From the NCBI GenBank assembly GCA_029981855.1, contig JARRCS010000004.1, forward strand, positions 88,074-152,073: a stretch of 64,000 bases of DNA, given 5' to 3'. The translations under genes were made by a program, and so were the position numbers. The notes beneath the pieces were generated by a model, which was given only the letters and a program-made list of their open reading frames with translations, had not been told where the DNA came from and searched no databases. This DNA comes from Halanaerobiales bacterium. Its GTDB lineage: Bacteria; Bacillota; Halanaerobiia; Halanaerobiales; DTU029. The first letter of the stretch is position 1. Each line of letters starts with the position of its first letter. Of the stretch, positions 53,311 to 62,200 are shown piece by piece.

Positions 53311-53931
53311 TCAAAAGCTAAAGCCTAATCCCAGCTTCAGGTCGTCAAAATCTAGCACGGCAAAATCGAGGGTTAAATTCTCCTGCAGGTCAACCCTCAT
53401 ACCCAGGTTAATCTGGTCATTAATATATTCGCCCATCAAATTGATAGTAGGCAGGGAAGAACCTGATTGAAAATCGCCCTCAACCTGTACGGGATTAAAC
53501 ACCTTGTTTACCCCGGCAAATACTCCGCCCAGTTCACCGTTGCCTACACCCAGATGGGCCCTGATGCCATAGCCAAAACTCTTACTCATTACCAGATAGA
53601 TATCATCCATTTTTACACCGGCGGCAACGGTTGGTTCATACTGAGTCTCATCAACCAGTACTGTCTTGGCGTTGAGTCCTAATTCAGGATCATCTTCACC
53701 TTTTTCTAAACGAGCCATACCGCCCATTTCCAGCCTGGGGTGAGCCAGAAAGATCCCTTCGAGAATCTTCTTTTCATTATTATATATTTCTCCACTGATA
53801 TACCCTTTAGTAGTAATCATATCAGCTGTCGGTATAGTTACCAGTTTCTCCATAACCATAGTACTGCCAATCCCACTAACCATTAACAAAAACACAAGAG
53901 CAAGAGTAAGTACTAAAAAAGATCTTTTCAT
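53311..53931 (-). CDS. YjbH-like small outer-membrane beta-barrel
   Basis: 206 residues. The signal peptide ends near GIGS. The mature N-terminus MVMEKLVTIPTADMITTKGYISGEIYNNEK matches the entry strand of YjbH-like barrels (IPTAxxxxxGxY). Alternating strands follow (HPRLEMGGMARLEKGEDDPELGLNAKTVL; YGIRAHLGVGNGELGGVFAGVNKVFN) and the chain ends LGLGFSF. YjbH members are tied to exopolysaccharide or envelope roles; this short form has no fixed function. It lies downstream of lpxD with 87 bp between, at the end of the bamA-lpxD run. Confidence 0.65.
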   Translation of the reverse strand: MKRSFLVLTLALVFLLMVSGIGSTMVMEKLVTIPTADMITTKGYISGEIYNNEKKILEGIFLAHPRLEMGGMARLEKGEDDPELGLNAKTVLVDETQYEPTVAAGVKMDDIYLVMSKSFGYGIRAHLGVGNGELGGVFAGVNKVFNPVQVEGDFQSGSSLPTINLMGEYINDQINLGMRVDLQENLTLDFAVLDFDDLKLGLGFSF

Positions 53932-53975
53932 ATGTTTACATCTCCTTTCAAATTAATTGATTATAATTGGTCACT

Positions 53976-54013
53976 TTTTTCCTCTGAATCGAGAACATCT
54001 ATTTATAGTCAAC
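53976..54013. repeat. Partial right end of the palindromic repeat
   Basis: TTTTTTCCTCTGAATCGAGAACATCTATTTATAGT matches the final 38 bases of the element at 51097-51307 with a few changes, directly before the lpxD stop codon. Confidence 0.5.
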
Positions 54014-54018
54014 CCTTT

Positions 54019-55059
54019 CTAATCCCCCAACTCTAATTGTTCGACTCTCTTCTCCAGCTGCTTTATCTTCTTCAGTAGTTCAGGTAATTTCCTTCTGGCA
54101 GCCTGTTCCCGCAGTTCTTCCCGGTGGTCATGTGCCGGATTGCCGGAGTAAAAGACCCCGGGAGGAGTGTTTTTGGTTACAATACTACCTGCAGCTATGG
54201 TGGTATTATCGCCGAGTTCAATATGACCGTCTACCCCCGTTTTACCGGCCAGAGTAACCCTTCTGCCGAGCTTTGTACTGCCGGCAATCCCTACCTGGGC
54301 AATAAGCAAGTTCTCGGGGCCAACCTGTACATTATGAGCAATCTGAACCAGGTTATCGGTTTTGGTCCCCCTACCGATTACCGTAGGCCCGCTGGTACCA
54401 CGGTCGATAGTAACATTGGCACCGATCTCCACCTCATCCTCGATAATTACATTCCCCAGCTGAGGGATCTTGTGATGGCCCTCCTCATCGGTGACAAAAC
54501 CATAACCGTCAGAACCGATAACCGTCCCACCGTGAATGATCACATTAGAGCCAATAATGGTGTTATACTCGATCACCACATTAGGGTGGATTACCGTATT
54601 ATTACCGATTTTGACATCGGGCCCCACATAAACACCGGGGGCCAGGATGGTATTATCACCGATCTCCGCCTTTTCATCAACGACCACCAGGGCATGGATG
54701 GATACGTTCTGGCCGATTTTAGCGGAATCGGCTACTACAGCTGTAGGGTGAATCCCCGGTTTGTAAAAAACATCAGGAACAAATAACCTGGCAATTTTGG
54801 CAAAGGCCAGACGGGGATTTCCGACCCTTAGCAGGGGCTTGCCGCTATCAGTTACTTCATCGGGCACGATTACGGCCCCTGCCGCCGACTGTTCGGCCGC
54901 CTCGAGATAACCGGGGTTTTCAGCAAAAGTAATGGTATCGGACCTGCTCTCCTTGACCCCGGAAACACCCCTGATAATCAGGTCGGGGTCTCCCATTACC
55001 TCCCCCCGGACAATTTCGGCCAGTTCACCCAGGGTATAGGCGGCCTTTTTATTCTGCAT
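54019..55059 (-). CDS. lpxD: UDP-3-O-acylglucosamine N-acyltransferase LpxD
   Basis: 346 residues from the ATG at 55059 (AGGTGGTG upstream), overlapping the ompH-like gene by 11 bp. N-terminal uridine-binding domain (YTLGELAEIVRGEVMGDPDLIIRGVSGVKES; ITFAENPGYL), then hexapeptide repeats with the catalytic His in VQIAHNVQVGPENLLIAQVGIAGS, and a C-terminal coiled helix (LLKKIKQLEKRVEQLEL). It adds the second hydroxyacyl chain in lipid A synthesis. Here lpxD lies with bamA and ompH genes, a common Gram-negative order. It ends in TAG. Confidence 0.95.
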   Translation of the reverse strand: MQNKKAAYTLGELAEIVRGEVMGDPDLIIRGVSGVKESRSDTITFAENPGYLEAAEQSAAGAVIVPDEVTDSGKPLLRVGNPRLAFAKIARLFVPDVFYKPGIHPTAVVADSAKIGQNVSIHALVVVDEKAEIGDNTILAPGVYVGPDVKIGNNTVIHPNVVIEYNTIIGSNVIIHGGTVIGSDGYGFVTDEEGHHKIPQLGNVIIEDEVEIGANVTIDRGTSGPTVIGRGTKTDNLVQIAHNVQVGPENLLIAQVGIAGSTKLGRRVTLAGKTGVDGHIELGDNTTIAAGSIVTKNTPPGVFYSGNPAHDHREELREQAARRKLPELLKKIKQLEKRVEQLELGD

Positions 55060-55498
55060 CACTCTCACCACCTTTCTCCGGTCCTTTATCTAACCTCTTA
55101 ATAACCTCTTCGGTTATATCAACACCACCGAAATAAACCTGGTCACTGGAGATAACAATATCTATATCCTGTTCCCTGGAGATCTCGGTTATCACCCTGT
55201 TAATCTCCTGATTCAGCTTATTCTCTAGCCGCTCTTTATTATCCAGGTATTCCTGATATATCTTATCCAGTTCCTCTTCGCCCTTTTCAGCTGGTAATTC
55301 CTCTTTCTTCTGGTTATACTCTTCTTCCAGCTCATTGCCGATAGCCATTAGCTCCTGCTGCAGTTCACCGGCCCGCTGGCTCTTTTTAAGAACCAGTTCC
55401 ATATCCATGACACCGATGGTTTGTGGCCGGGAAGTACTACAACCGGCCAGAACGAGTATTAAAGTTATAATTAGACCAACTACAATTCTCTTTTTCAC
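55049..55498 (-). CDS. OmpH/Skp family periplasmic chaperone, lipoprotein form
   Basis: 149 residues, GTG start overlapping the upstream stop (TAGTG). A lipobox LVLAGC gives a lipidated Cys at residue 20. A Skp-type core follows: TIGVMDMELVLKKSQRAGELQQEL, a coiled-coil arm (YNQKKEELPAEKGEEELDKIYQEYLDNKERLENKL) and the closing strand IDIVISSDQVYFGGVDITEEVIKRL. Skp keeps unfolded barrels soluble on the way to BamA. Lipidation is unusual for this family and should fix it to a membrane. Confidence 0.8.
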   Translation of the reverse strand: MKKRIVVGLIITLILVLAGCSTSRPQTIGVMDMELVLKKSQRAGELQQELMAIGNELEEEYNQKKEELPAEKGEEELDKIYQEYLDNKERLENKLNQEINRVITEISREQDIDIVISSDQVYFGGVDITEEVIKRLDKGPEKGGESDAE

Positions 55499-56472
55499 TA
55501 ACTAATCACTTCCTTCTCCAAAATAGCCAGTTCAGAGCGAAGGCGGAAATATTCCCCTTCCAGTTCACTGACTAACCCCTGCAGCCTTTCAATTTCAGCC
55601 TGGCTCCTTTTCCTTAACTCCTGCCGCTTCTCCTCTAGCTCCTTATCCAGTAATAGCTGCTGCTCAGAGATATATTGTTCCAGTCTCTCCTTGTTCCTGG
55701 CCCTTTTCTCCTCCAGTTCGGCCTTAATCTCTTTTTCCAGCTCCTTTTGGTAAGCAAGAAAATCCTGGTCAAACCTCTCCCTAAGTTCCTTAATCTGCTC
55801 TTTTACTTCCTCCTCAGCTTCCTGCCTTTTCTTCTCTATCTCGGCAGCCTGAGCCTTCTCCAGCTCTGTTAGTTTCTGCTGATATTCTTCCTTTTCACTC
55901 TCGGTCAAATCAAGAACCTTCAGTTTGAGCTTTAAATTCAGTATCTCAGAATAGTATTTTTTTATTATATCCTGTTTATAGGCCTCCATCTTCTCTATTT
56001 TATCCTCTTCAAACTGCTTAATTAAACCGGCCAACCTCTTTTCATAGAGCTCTTTTTTAACCAGGGCCCTTTCCCGATATTCCTGTTCCTTTTGCTGCTG
56101 GAAAACCGTAAACTCCTTTTCCAACTGCTGTTTCTGATCATCAACCTTTGCCTGGTATTGATCACGGATCGCTGCCAGTTGCTGGTTGATATTTTTGGCA
56201 ATCTCTTGCTTTTTTTGCTCCAGCAGTTTTTCCTGGCTGTTTAGCAGAGATAGCTGCTTTTTAACTGCCTCTCTTTTAGCATCAATCTTCTCTTTTAACT
56301 CCTTTTCACCCTCCAGACCCAGATTTAACTCCTTGAGAGAGAGCGTTTTAATTTCCATCGGTTCGGGTTCAGGAGAGGCTATACTTGAAGAAATAACGTA
56401 GACAAAGAGTAATCCAGCAAAACCTGCAAGGACTACCAGAGCTAATATCAATCTTATAATCCATTTTAGCAT
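55498..56472 (-). CDS. Membrane-anchored long coiled-coil protein
   Basis: 324 residues. One membrane segment (IIRLILALVVLAGFAGLLFVYVI) is followed by a coiled coil of about 270 residues rich in Glu, Lys and Gln (QYQAKVDDQKQQLEKEFTVFQQQKEQEYRERALVKKELYEKRL). No globular domain is visible. It lies between two OmpH/Skp-type genes and overlaps the next start, so it may be a very elongated, membrane-tethered relative of OmpH or a spacer between membranes; this is inference from context and shape. Confidence 0.6.
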   Translation of the reverse strand: MLKWIIRLILALVVLAGFAGLLFVYVISSSIASPEPEPMEIKTLSLKELNLGLEGEKELKEKIDAKREAVKKQLSLLNSQEKLLEQKKQEIAKNINQQLAAIRDQYQAKVDDQKQQLEKEFTVFQQQKEQEYRERALVKKELYEKRLAGLIKQFEEDKIEKMEAYKQDIIKKYYSEILNLKLKLKVLDLTESEKEEYQQKLTELEKAQAAEIEKKRQEAEEEVKEQIKELRERFDQDFLAYQKELEKEIKAELEEKRARNKERLEQYISEQQLLLDKELEEKRQELRKRSQAEIERLQGLVSELEGEYFRLRSELAILEKEVIS

Positions 56473-56534
56473 TCTCCTGAACCCCCTTTTAGACTAGATA
56501 AATCTTACTTAAATATTACCCTACTTTAATCTAA

Positions 56535-56595
56535 GGAATAAATATTCCGGAACGAAGTTAAGGTATTACCGTTGAGTGAAGGAATATTTATTCCT
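56535..56595. repeat. 15-bp perfect inverted repeat
   Basis: AGGAATAAATATTCC (56535-56549) and GGAATATTTATTCCT (56581-56595) are perfect reverse complements separated by 31 bases. No T-run follows on the minus strand, so a simple terminator is unlikely. Location between ompH and the coiled-coil gene suggests a processing or regulatory site or another repeat remnant. Confidence 0.55.
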
Positions 56596-56650
56596 GGATT
56601 GGGGATGTTACACAGAATAGAAGTGTAATAATTAAGTGTTAAATATATAG

Positions 56651-56686
56651 ATAAACCTTAGAGTCATCAAACAATTTCCTGCAACG
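56651..56686. repeat. Partial right half of the palindromic repeat
   Basis: ATAAACCTTAGAGTCATCAA and CAATTTCC match part of the right half of the element at 51097-51307; the terminal part is replaced by unrelated sequence. Confidence 0.5.
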
Positions 56687-56751
56687 CACTCGATGTGCTA
56701 GTCTCTAAACCATCATTGCGTAATTTAAAAGAAGGTTTAGACATAACTATA

Positions 56752-57333
56752 TTACTCTTGAGAAATACCGGTATTAAGATCAGTTTTTTCTCCGGAAAGA
56801 CCGGTGGTATCTAGAGTACCGGAATCCCCGGATGTATCGGCAGTATCTCCAGAAACATCTTCTCCAGAAGTAGTAGACTTAAAGTTTTTTTCAATATAGT
56901 CGATAACATCCTGAGTCATATCATAGCCACCGTAAATGACATTCTTCTTATCCAGTACTATCTTTACCTCTTTCTCTCTGGCCACCGTTTGAATCACTTC
57001 CTCTATGGCATCAATAATCTCCTGGATTAATTCCTGTTCCTGCCGGTTTAATTTGGACTGGTATTCCTTGAGCATATCCTGTTGCTTGTCCTTAGGTAGA
57101 TCTTTAGCCTTTTTCTCCAGCTCCGACTGCATGGATTGGGCAATCTGGTTCAACTTCTTTTCGGCAATTGCCTTCTGTGGGTGAGCATTAAAGACGGCCC
57201 AGACATCAACATAGGCAATCCTACCCCTGGTTTCATTCTCTGCCCTCAGAGAAGCAAAGGGATAGAGAAAGGTGATTAAACCTGACAGTAAGATTATTAA
57301 TCCTGCAACAATAAAGTATTTATATTTCTTCAT
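56752..57333 (-). CDS. OmpH/Skp family periplasmic chaperone
   Basis: 193 residues from the ATG at 57333 (AAGGAG six bases upstream). The signal peptide ends at SLRAEN. Core motifs: RIAYVDVWAVFNAHPQKAIAEKKLNQIAQ, coiled-coil arm with KKAKDLPKDKQQDMLKEYQSKLNRQEQEL, and VKIVLDKKNVIYGGYDMTQDVIDYI. A Ser/Thr/Asp-rich tail of about 35 residues follows, longer than usual. It lies 12 bp after bamA, the classic bamA-ompH neighbour pair; it carries unfolded outer-membrane proteins to BamA. Confidence 0.88.
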   Translation of the reverse strand: MKKYKYFIVAGLIILLSGLITFLYPFASLRAENETRGRIAYVDVWAVFNAHPQKAIAEKKLNQIAQSMQSELEKKAKDLPKDKQQDMLKEYQSKLNRQEQELIQEIIDAIEEVIQTVAREKEVKIVLDKKNVIYGGYDMTQDVIDYIEKNFKSTTSGEDVSGDTADTSGDSGTLDTTGLSGEKTDLNTGISQE

Positions 57334-57348
57334 CAAAATCTCCTTCCA

Positions 57349-59037
57349 CTAAAAGGTCTGACCAATACTAAAGTGAGGCTGTCCATCCCCATCTTCGTTA
57401 AACCCGTAGTCCAGTCTGATCATGCCGATAGGGGTATTCATCCTCAAACCTGCCCCCAGGGAGTAATGTATTTCTGAAAAATCAATATCATCGAGACTAT
57501 CCCAGGTGTTACCGCCGTCAGCAAAGATAACCCCGGTAAAGTTCTCTGCTATCGGAAAACGATATTCAGCACTTAATAGGAGCATATCATTTCCACTGAA
57601 GGTGCCGTGATCGTAACCCCGTAGAGTCTCGGATCCACCCAGCCGGTATTTCTCCAGCTCGGGCATATCCCCATCACCGATACCGGTATTTAACCTCAGG
57701 GCCCAGGCATGATTGGGTTTGAATCCCGGATAATAGCGTCTCAGATCAGCATTGTATTTAGTGAAATTGGCATCACCACCGAGGACCTGGCCGGCATATT
57801 CGATGGAGAAAATATCGATTACTCCCTCTGTCGGGTTAAAGGGATGATTGGTTGTATCCCGGCTGACCTGCAGGGTCAAACTACGTACACTGTTACTCTC
57901 ATCTATTAATTTATACTCCTTCCCATCTTCTGTATAGGTATTATTCTTCCAATCGATCTCTGAATTCTCCAGTTTAAACCTAACCTTTCCATACCATTCC
58001 TTAATTACCTTATGGCCCAGGGAAATACTACCTCCCTGTCTGTGTTCCTCATATTCACCCTTGAGTGCATCCGAACCATCGGCAGTCTTGTCATAGAGAC
58101 TAATGCCGAAGGAGGTTGGTGTACCTGACAGCCAGGGCTCATGGAAGTTTAGAGAATAGTTGGTTACCCCGCCGAACTCCCAGCTGAAACCCAGGCTCTG
58201 ACCGTTCCCCAGGAGATTCCTCTCCTTGACATTTACAAAGCCGAGCCAGCCATCCTTGGAACTCCAGGTAACCCCGGCCCCCAGGTTACCGGTCTTGGCC
58301 TCGGTTACCTTAATTACTAGATCTACCTTATTGGATTCATTATCTACCCTTTCCAGTTCCGGTTCGATATTCTCAAAGAAATTAAGCCTGACCAGTTTCT
58401 GAATACCCTTCTGGATCTCCTTGATATTTAAAACCTGATCCTCTTTCAGATTGAGTTCCCTTAAAATGACAAAGTCCTTGGTTTTCTCATTTCCCTTGAG
58501 AATGATCTTGTTTAAATAGCCTTCATTAATTTCAAAGGTAAGTACCCCTTCCGGAGAGATATTTATATCGGTAAACCGGGCCAGGATATAACCATCATCA
58601 TGATATTTCTGCTCTATCTTTTTCCTGGTATTAACCAGTTTTTGATGATTCAAGATCTTCCCGGCCTCCACTTCAGTCATCTTAAACAGGGTAGCCTGCT
58701 CATATGCTTGATTACCCTTAAAAACAATCTCTTTTACAACCGGGTATTCAACCAGTTCAAAGATAGCCTTTAAACCACCCTGATAGACCTCAAAGGAGAC
58801 CTTGACATCCTGGAAATATCCCAGATCATAAATAGCCTCCATATCTGCCTTTAATTGCTTTTCATCCAGAATATCCCCGGCCTTAGTTTTAATAACAGAC
58901 AGAATCTCTTGATCGCTAATAATATTGTTTCCTTCCAGAGATATCCCGGTAATGACCTGACTATCTTCAGCTAGAACATTGCTCCAGGATAAGAGCAACA
59001 GTATCATAATTGTTGTAAGTACGATCAATCGTTTCAT
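57349..59037 (-). CDS. bamA: Outer-membrane protein assembly factor BamA
   Basis: 562 residues. After the signal peptide come three POTRA domains (VITGISLEGNNIISDQEIL; VKEIVFKGNQAYEQATLFK; LNKIILKGNEKTKDFVILREL), fewer than the five of enteric BamA. The Omp85 barrel occupies about 250-562 with the conserved LRGYDHGTF loop motif and LGAGLRMNTPIGMIRLDYG, ending SIGQTF. It inserts beta-barrels in the outer membrane. Short forms with three POTRA domains occur in diderm Firmicutes and cyanobacteria-like lineages. Followed at once by ompH. Confidence 0.93.
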   Translation of the reverse strand: MKRLIVLTTIMILLLLSWSNVLAEDSQVITGISLEGNNIISDQEILSVIKTKAGDILDEKQLKADMEAIYDLGYFQDVKVSFEVYQGGLKAIFELVEYPVVKEIVFKGNQAYEQATLFKMTEVEAGKILNHQKLVNTRKKIEQKYHDDGYILARFTDINISPEGVLTFEINEGYLNKIILKGNEKTKDFVILRELNLKEDQVLNIKEIQKGIQKLVRLNFFENIEPELERVDNESNKVDLVIKVTEAKTGNLGAGVTWSSKDGWLGFVNVKERNLLGNGQSLGFSWEFGGVTNYSLNFHEPWLSGTPTSFGISLYDKTADGSDALKGEYEEHRQGGSISLGHKVIKEWYGKVRFKLENSEIDWKNNTYTEDGKEYKLIDESNSVRSLTLQVSRDTTNHPFNPTEGVIDIFSIEYAGQVLGGDANFTKYNADLRRYYPGFKPNHAWALRLNTGIGDGDMPELEKYRLGGSETLRGYDHGTFSGNDMLLLSAEYRFPIAENFTGVIFADGGNTWDSLDDIDFSEIHYSLGAGLRMNTPIGMIRLDYGFNEDGDGQPHFSIGQTF

Positions 59038-59269
59038 CTTACTTCCCCCTATCTAAATTGTTGTTAATTATAAAATCTACATTATATTAAACAGGGCTTC
59101 TCCCTTATGTAGATCAGATCAGATCACTTCCCTTCTCTTTGATCTTCCGGTCCAACTTCCCCTTTAATTATATCATAGCCAGTCCAACAAATACATGAAA
59201 TTATCTGGTAATTATAAAAGCAACTACAAATAATGGCCTTGTAGTTTACTTGAAATAAGTTGCTATGGA

Positions 59270-62200
59270 TTAGAATTCTATATTAGTCTCGAGACTGAGG
59301 CGATAATCATCCTCACCCTGCCAGCTTCCTTCAAAGAGGAGATTGTCGTTCAAATAATATCGTAAGGCTAGTTCAAAGTTCTCCTCTTCAGAGGTAAGGG
59401 TTCTGGAATACTGCAGATAGGTTCTCTCATTGAGGTATTTGCCGAGATAAAGGGTAATCTCCCGGTCCCAGCCCAGGTTATAAGTATCTATCTCTAGCCT
59501 GTCCAGGCTTAAACTCTTCTTTACCTTTTTTTCAATATCACTAACTATATCTAACTGAATCTTATCCGCAAAGATTCTCATTAACTCCTTCCTGATAATC
59601 TCGGTCCAGTCCCCAGAAACGAAGGCACCCAGACCACCTCTGCTCGCCAGCAGTGTCAGGATTTCATCCTCGCTCAGCGGTGGTTGAGAGCTAAAGCTAG
59701 TAATCATATTATTGGCCGGACCCTGGAGGCGAACCTCAATCCGGGTCCCGCTAACCCTTGTCCAGGCCTTAACATCGAGATCGGGTATCAGCCCTGTAAA
59801 TTTATTGAAATCGGCCTCCGCCTCTGTCAACATAAATTTATTACTGTAATAATCGAAACTACCCTGCTCACTCTTCAGCGTTCCGTCCAAAGTTAACTCT
59901 TTATCCTTGTAGGATAGATTTAAACTCCCATCCTGAATTAGAACATCGATATGTTTATTGCGCAGGTAGACATCCTCCCCAGGGTAAAAGGTAAAATCCA
60001 GATCGGGGTTGAAATAAGATTCCCGATCATCACCTACCGGCCAGGAAAAAGGAAGCCCAATGATTAAATCATGGGTTAATACCTCACCCTTAATCAGGGG
60101 TTTGTATAGGGAGCCGGTAATCCTGATCTCCGGGTCAATTCTTCCAGCAAAGGAACCGTAATTAAAGGGCAGATCCTTCCCTGCTATCTCAAGATCCCAG
60201 ATTGAGTCCTGATTAAAGGGGTTTATCCGGCCCCTAATAGTTAGATCACCATCACCGTACTTGCCCGTCACTTTAGCTATTCTGACCGTTTGACCTGATA
60301 AATCCAGCTCCCCTTTAAGGACAAATAGACGGGCTGGTAACTCGAGATCTATTTCCCCCCCCACTAAAAATAATCTGCCATCAAGAGAAGGATTATCAGG
60401 TGAACCCTTTATTGCTACACTGCCATCAACATACCCCCTCAGTGCAGGAATATTGGTAAAGATTGTTGAGATTAAGGAAAGAGGAAGATCGGTTAAATCC
60501 ATTACCAGATCAAAATTTTCCTTTCCTTCATTAAAAGGAATATACCCGGAGACATTAAGACTGCTACTATTGGACAGCACCATCTCCTGCTTGATGTAAA
60601 GCCTTTTAGCATCAATGACCTCTACCTCTCCCCTGATCCTGTTTATGGCAACATTATTGATCCTTCCCTCAACCAGGTCGGTAGTAAGCTGCAGGTCATA
60701 GGAATCAAGCCTTCCTGTGAGCTTACCCTGAAAATCTAGGCTCCCCTCAAGTTTTATATCCTTCTCCTTTAAAAGAGGTAACCTGCTTACAGCCACTTTA
60801 TTACCTTCCAGGGTCAGATCAAGCTGCTGCCCGACCTTACCTTTCAGATAAAGACTATCCGCTTTCCTCAGAGGACCAGTATTAATCTGATCAAAAAAGG
60901 ATAGATCAACCATAACATAGGGTTCCTCCCGGTTCCCCTTCAGGTTTATCCTTCCCTGGAAGTAATAACCCTGAGGCAAGGGAAAGTTAAACCTGGCCAA
61001 GGGAAGGTCCTCAATCTCCCCTCGCTCGGTCTCCAGGTTGAGATCAAAGGTCAAATCCGCGGTAAGATTTTCTATCTGTCCGGCTATGAAGTACCGGTTA
61101 TCCCCAATCTGCCAGACTATATCCTGTAGGGCCAACCTATCCTCCCTGAAATAATAATTACCCGTAAAGCCATCCAGTTTTTGTCCCCGGTACTCTATAT
61201 CCCCGGCCGTGATTGTCCCGCTAACCTCGGGCTGGTTAAGCCTTCCCTTAACCTCTCCGGTCAGGTCAAGGCTGCCTTTTAACTCTAAATTTTCCTTCAA
61301 GGGAAGCTGAGACAGAGGCAGATTGTTCAAGGCATAGGTAAAGTTAAGTTCCCGATTACGCATTTTGCCTTCTGCAGTTAAACTGGCCTCTCCCATGAGA
61401 ACCTTTAAATTCTTGAGCGAAATACCCTCCTTCTTCTGCCAGTTAAAGGCAAGGTTAAGCTCATCCAGAGCATAATTCCGTCCGCTAACCGTCAAGACCG
61501 TATCGCTAGAAGAAATACTCCCTTTTATTTCCGGTTCTGTCAGTGGTCCCTTTAGCTCAAGATCAGCCGTCAGGATACCCTCCAGGGGTAGGGGTTGTCC
61601 CAGCTGCTCCTCCAGGAAAGCATACCGGCAATTCTCAACCTTCAGCTCTGCTTTCAGATAGGGGTAAATGTCAGTCAATTCAAGCAACCCCCTGCCCTGC
61701 AGATGAGAGCCTGCGACCCCGGCGGTCAGTTTTTTAATCTGCAAATCTTTATTCCGGTAAGTAACCCTGGTTTTAAGGTTATTAAATGTATAGCCCATAA
61801 GGGAGCCGGTAGGTACGGTTAAATCCATTTCAAGTAGCGGTTCATCCAGTTTACCGGAGAGACTACCGCTAAAACTGGCCGCCCCCGTGAGCTTTGCCAG
61901 CTTATTCCCCATAATTCTGTTGAACTGCCCCAGATCAATTCCCTCCCCGGATAGTTTCAGGGCAAGGCTGTTATCATTCAGGTCTAACTCCCCGGAGAAA
62001 AGAACCTCACCCTCTCCGGCAAGACCGGCCCCACCGTGCAGCAGAAGTTTATTATCTGTTAACCAAAAATCCGTCTGTAAAGTCTCCAGTTTAGTTCCGT
62101 TAATTTCGGGAGATAGCAGCTCTAAATTCCCGGAAAGACTTAAATTAGCAAGGTCCATCCCCTTCCCCGTTAGGATCAGTCCGGAATTAACCCTGCCTTT

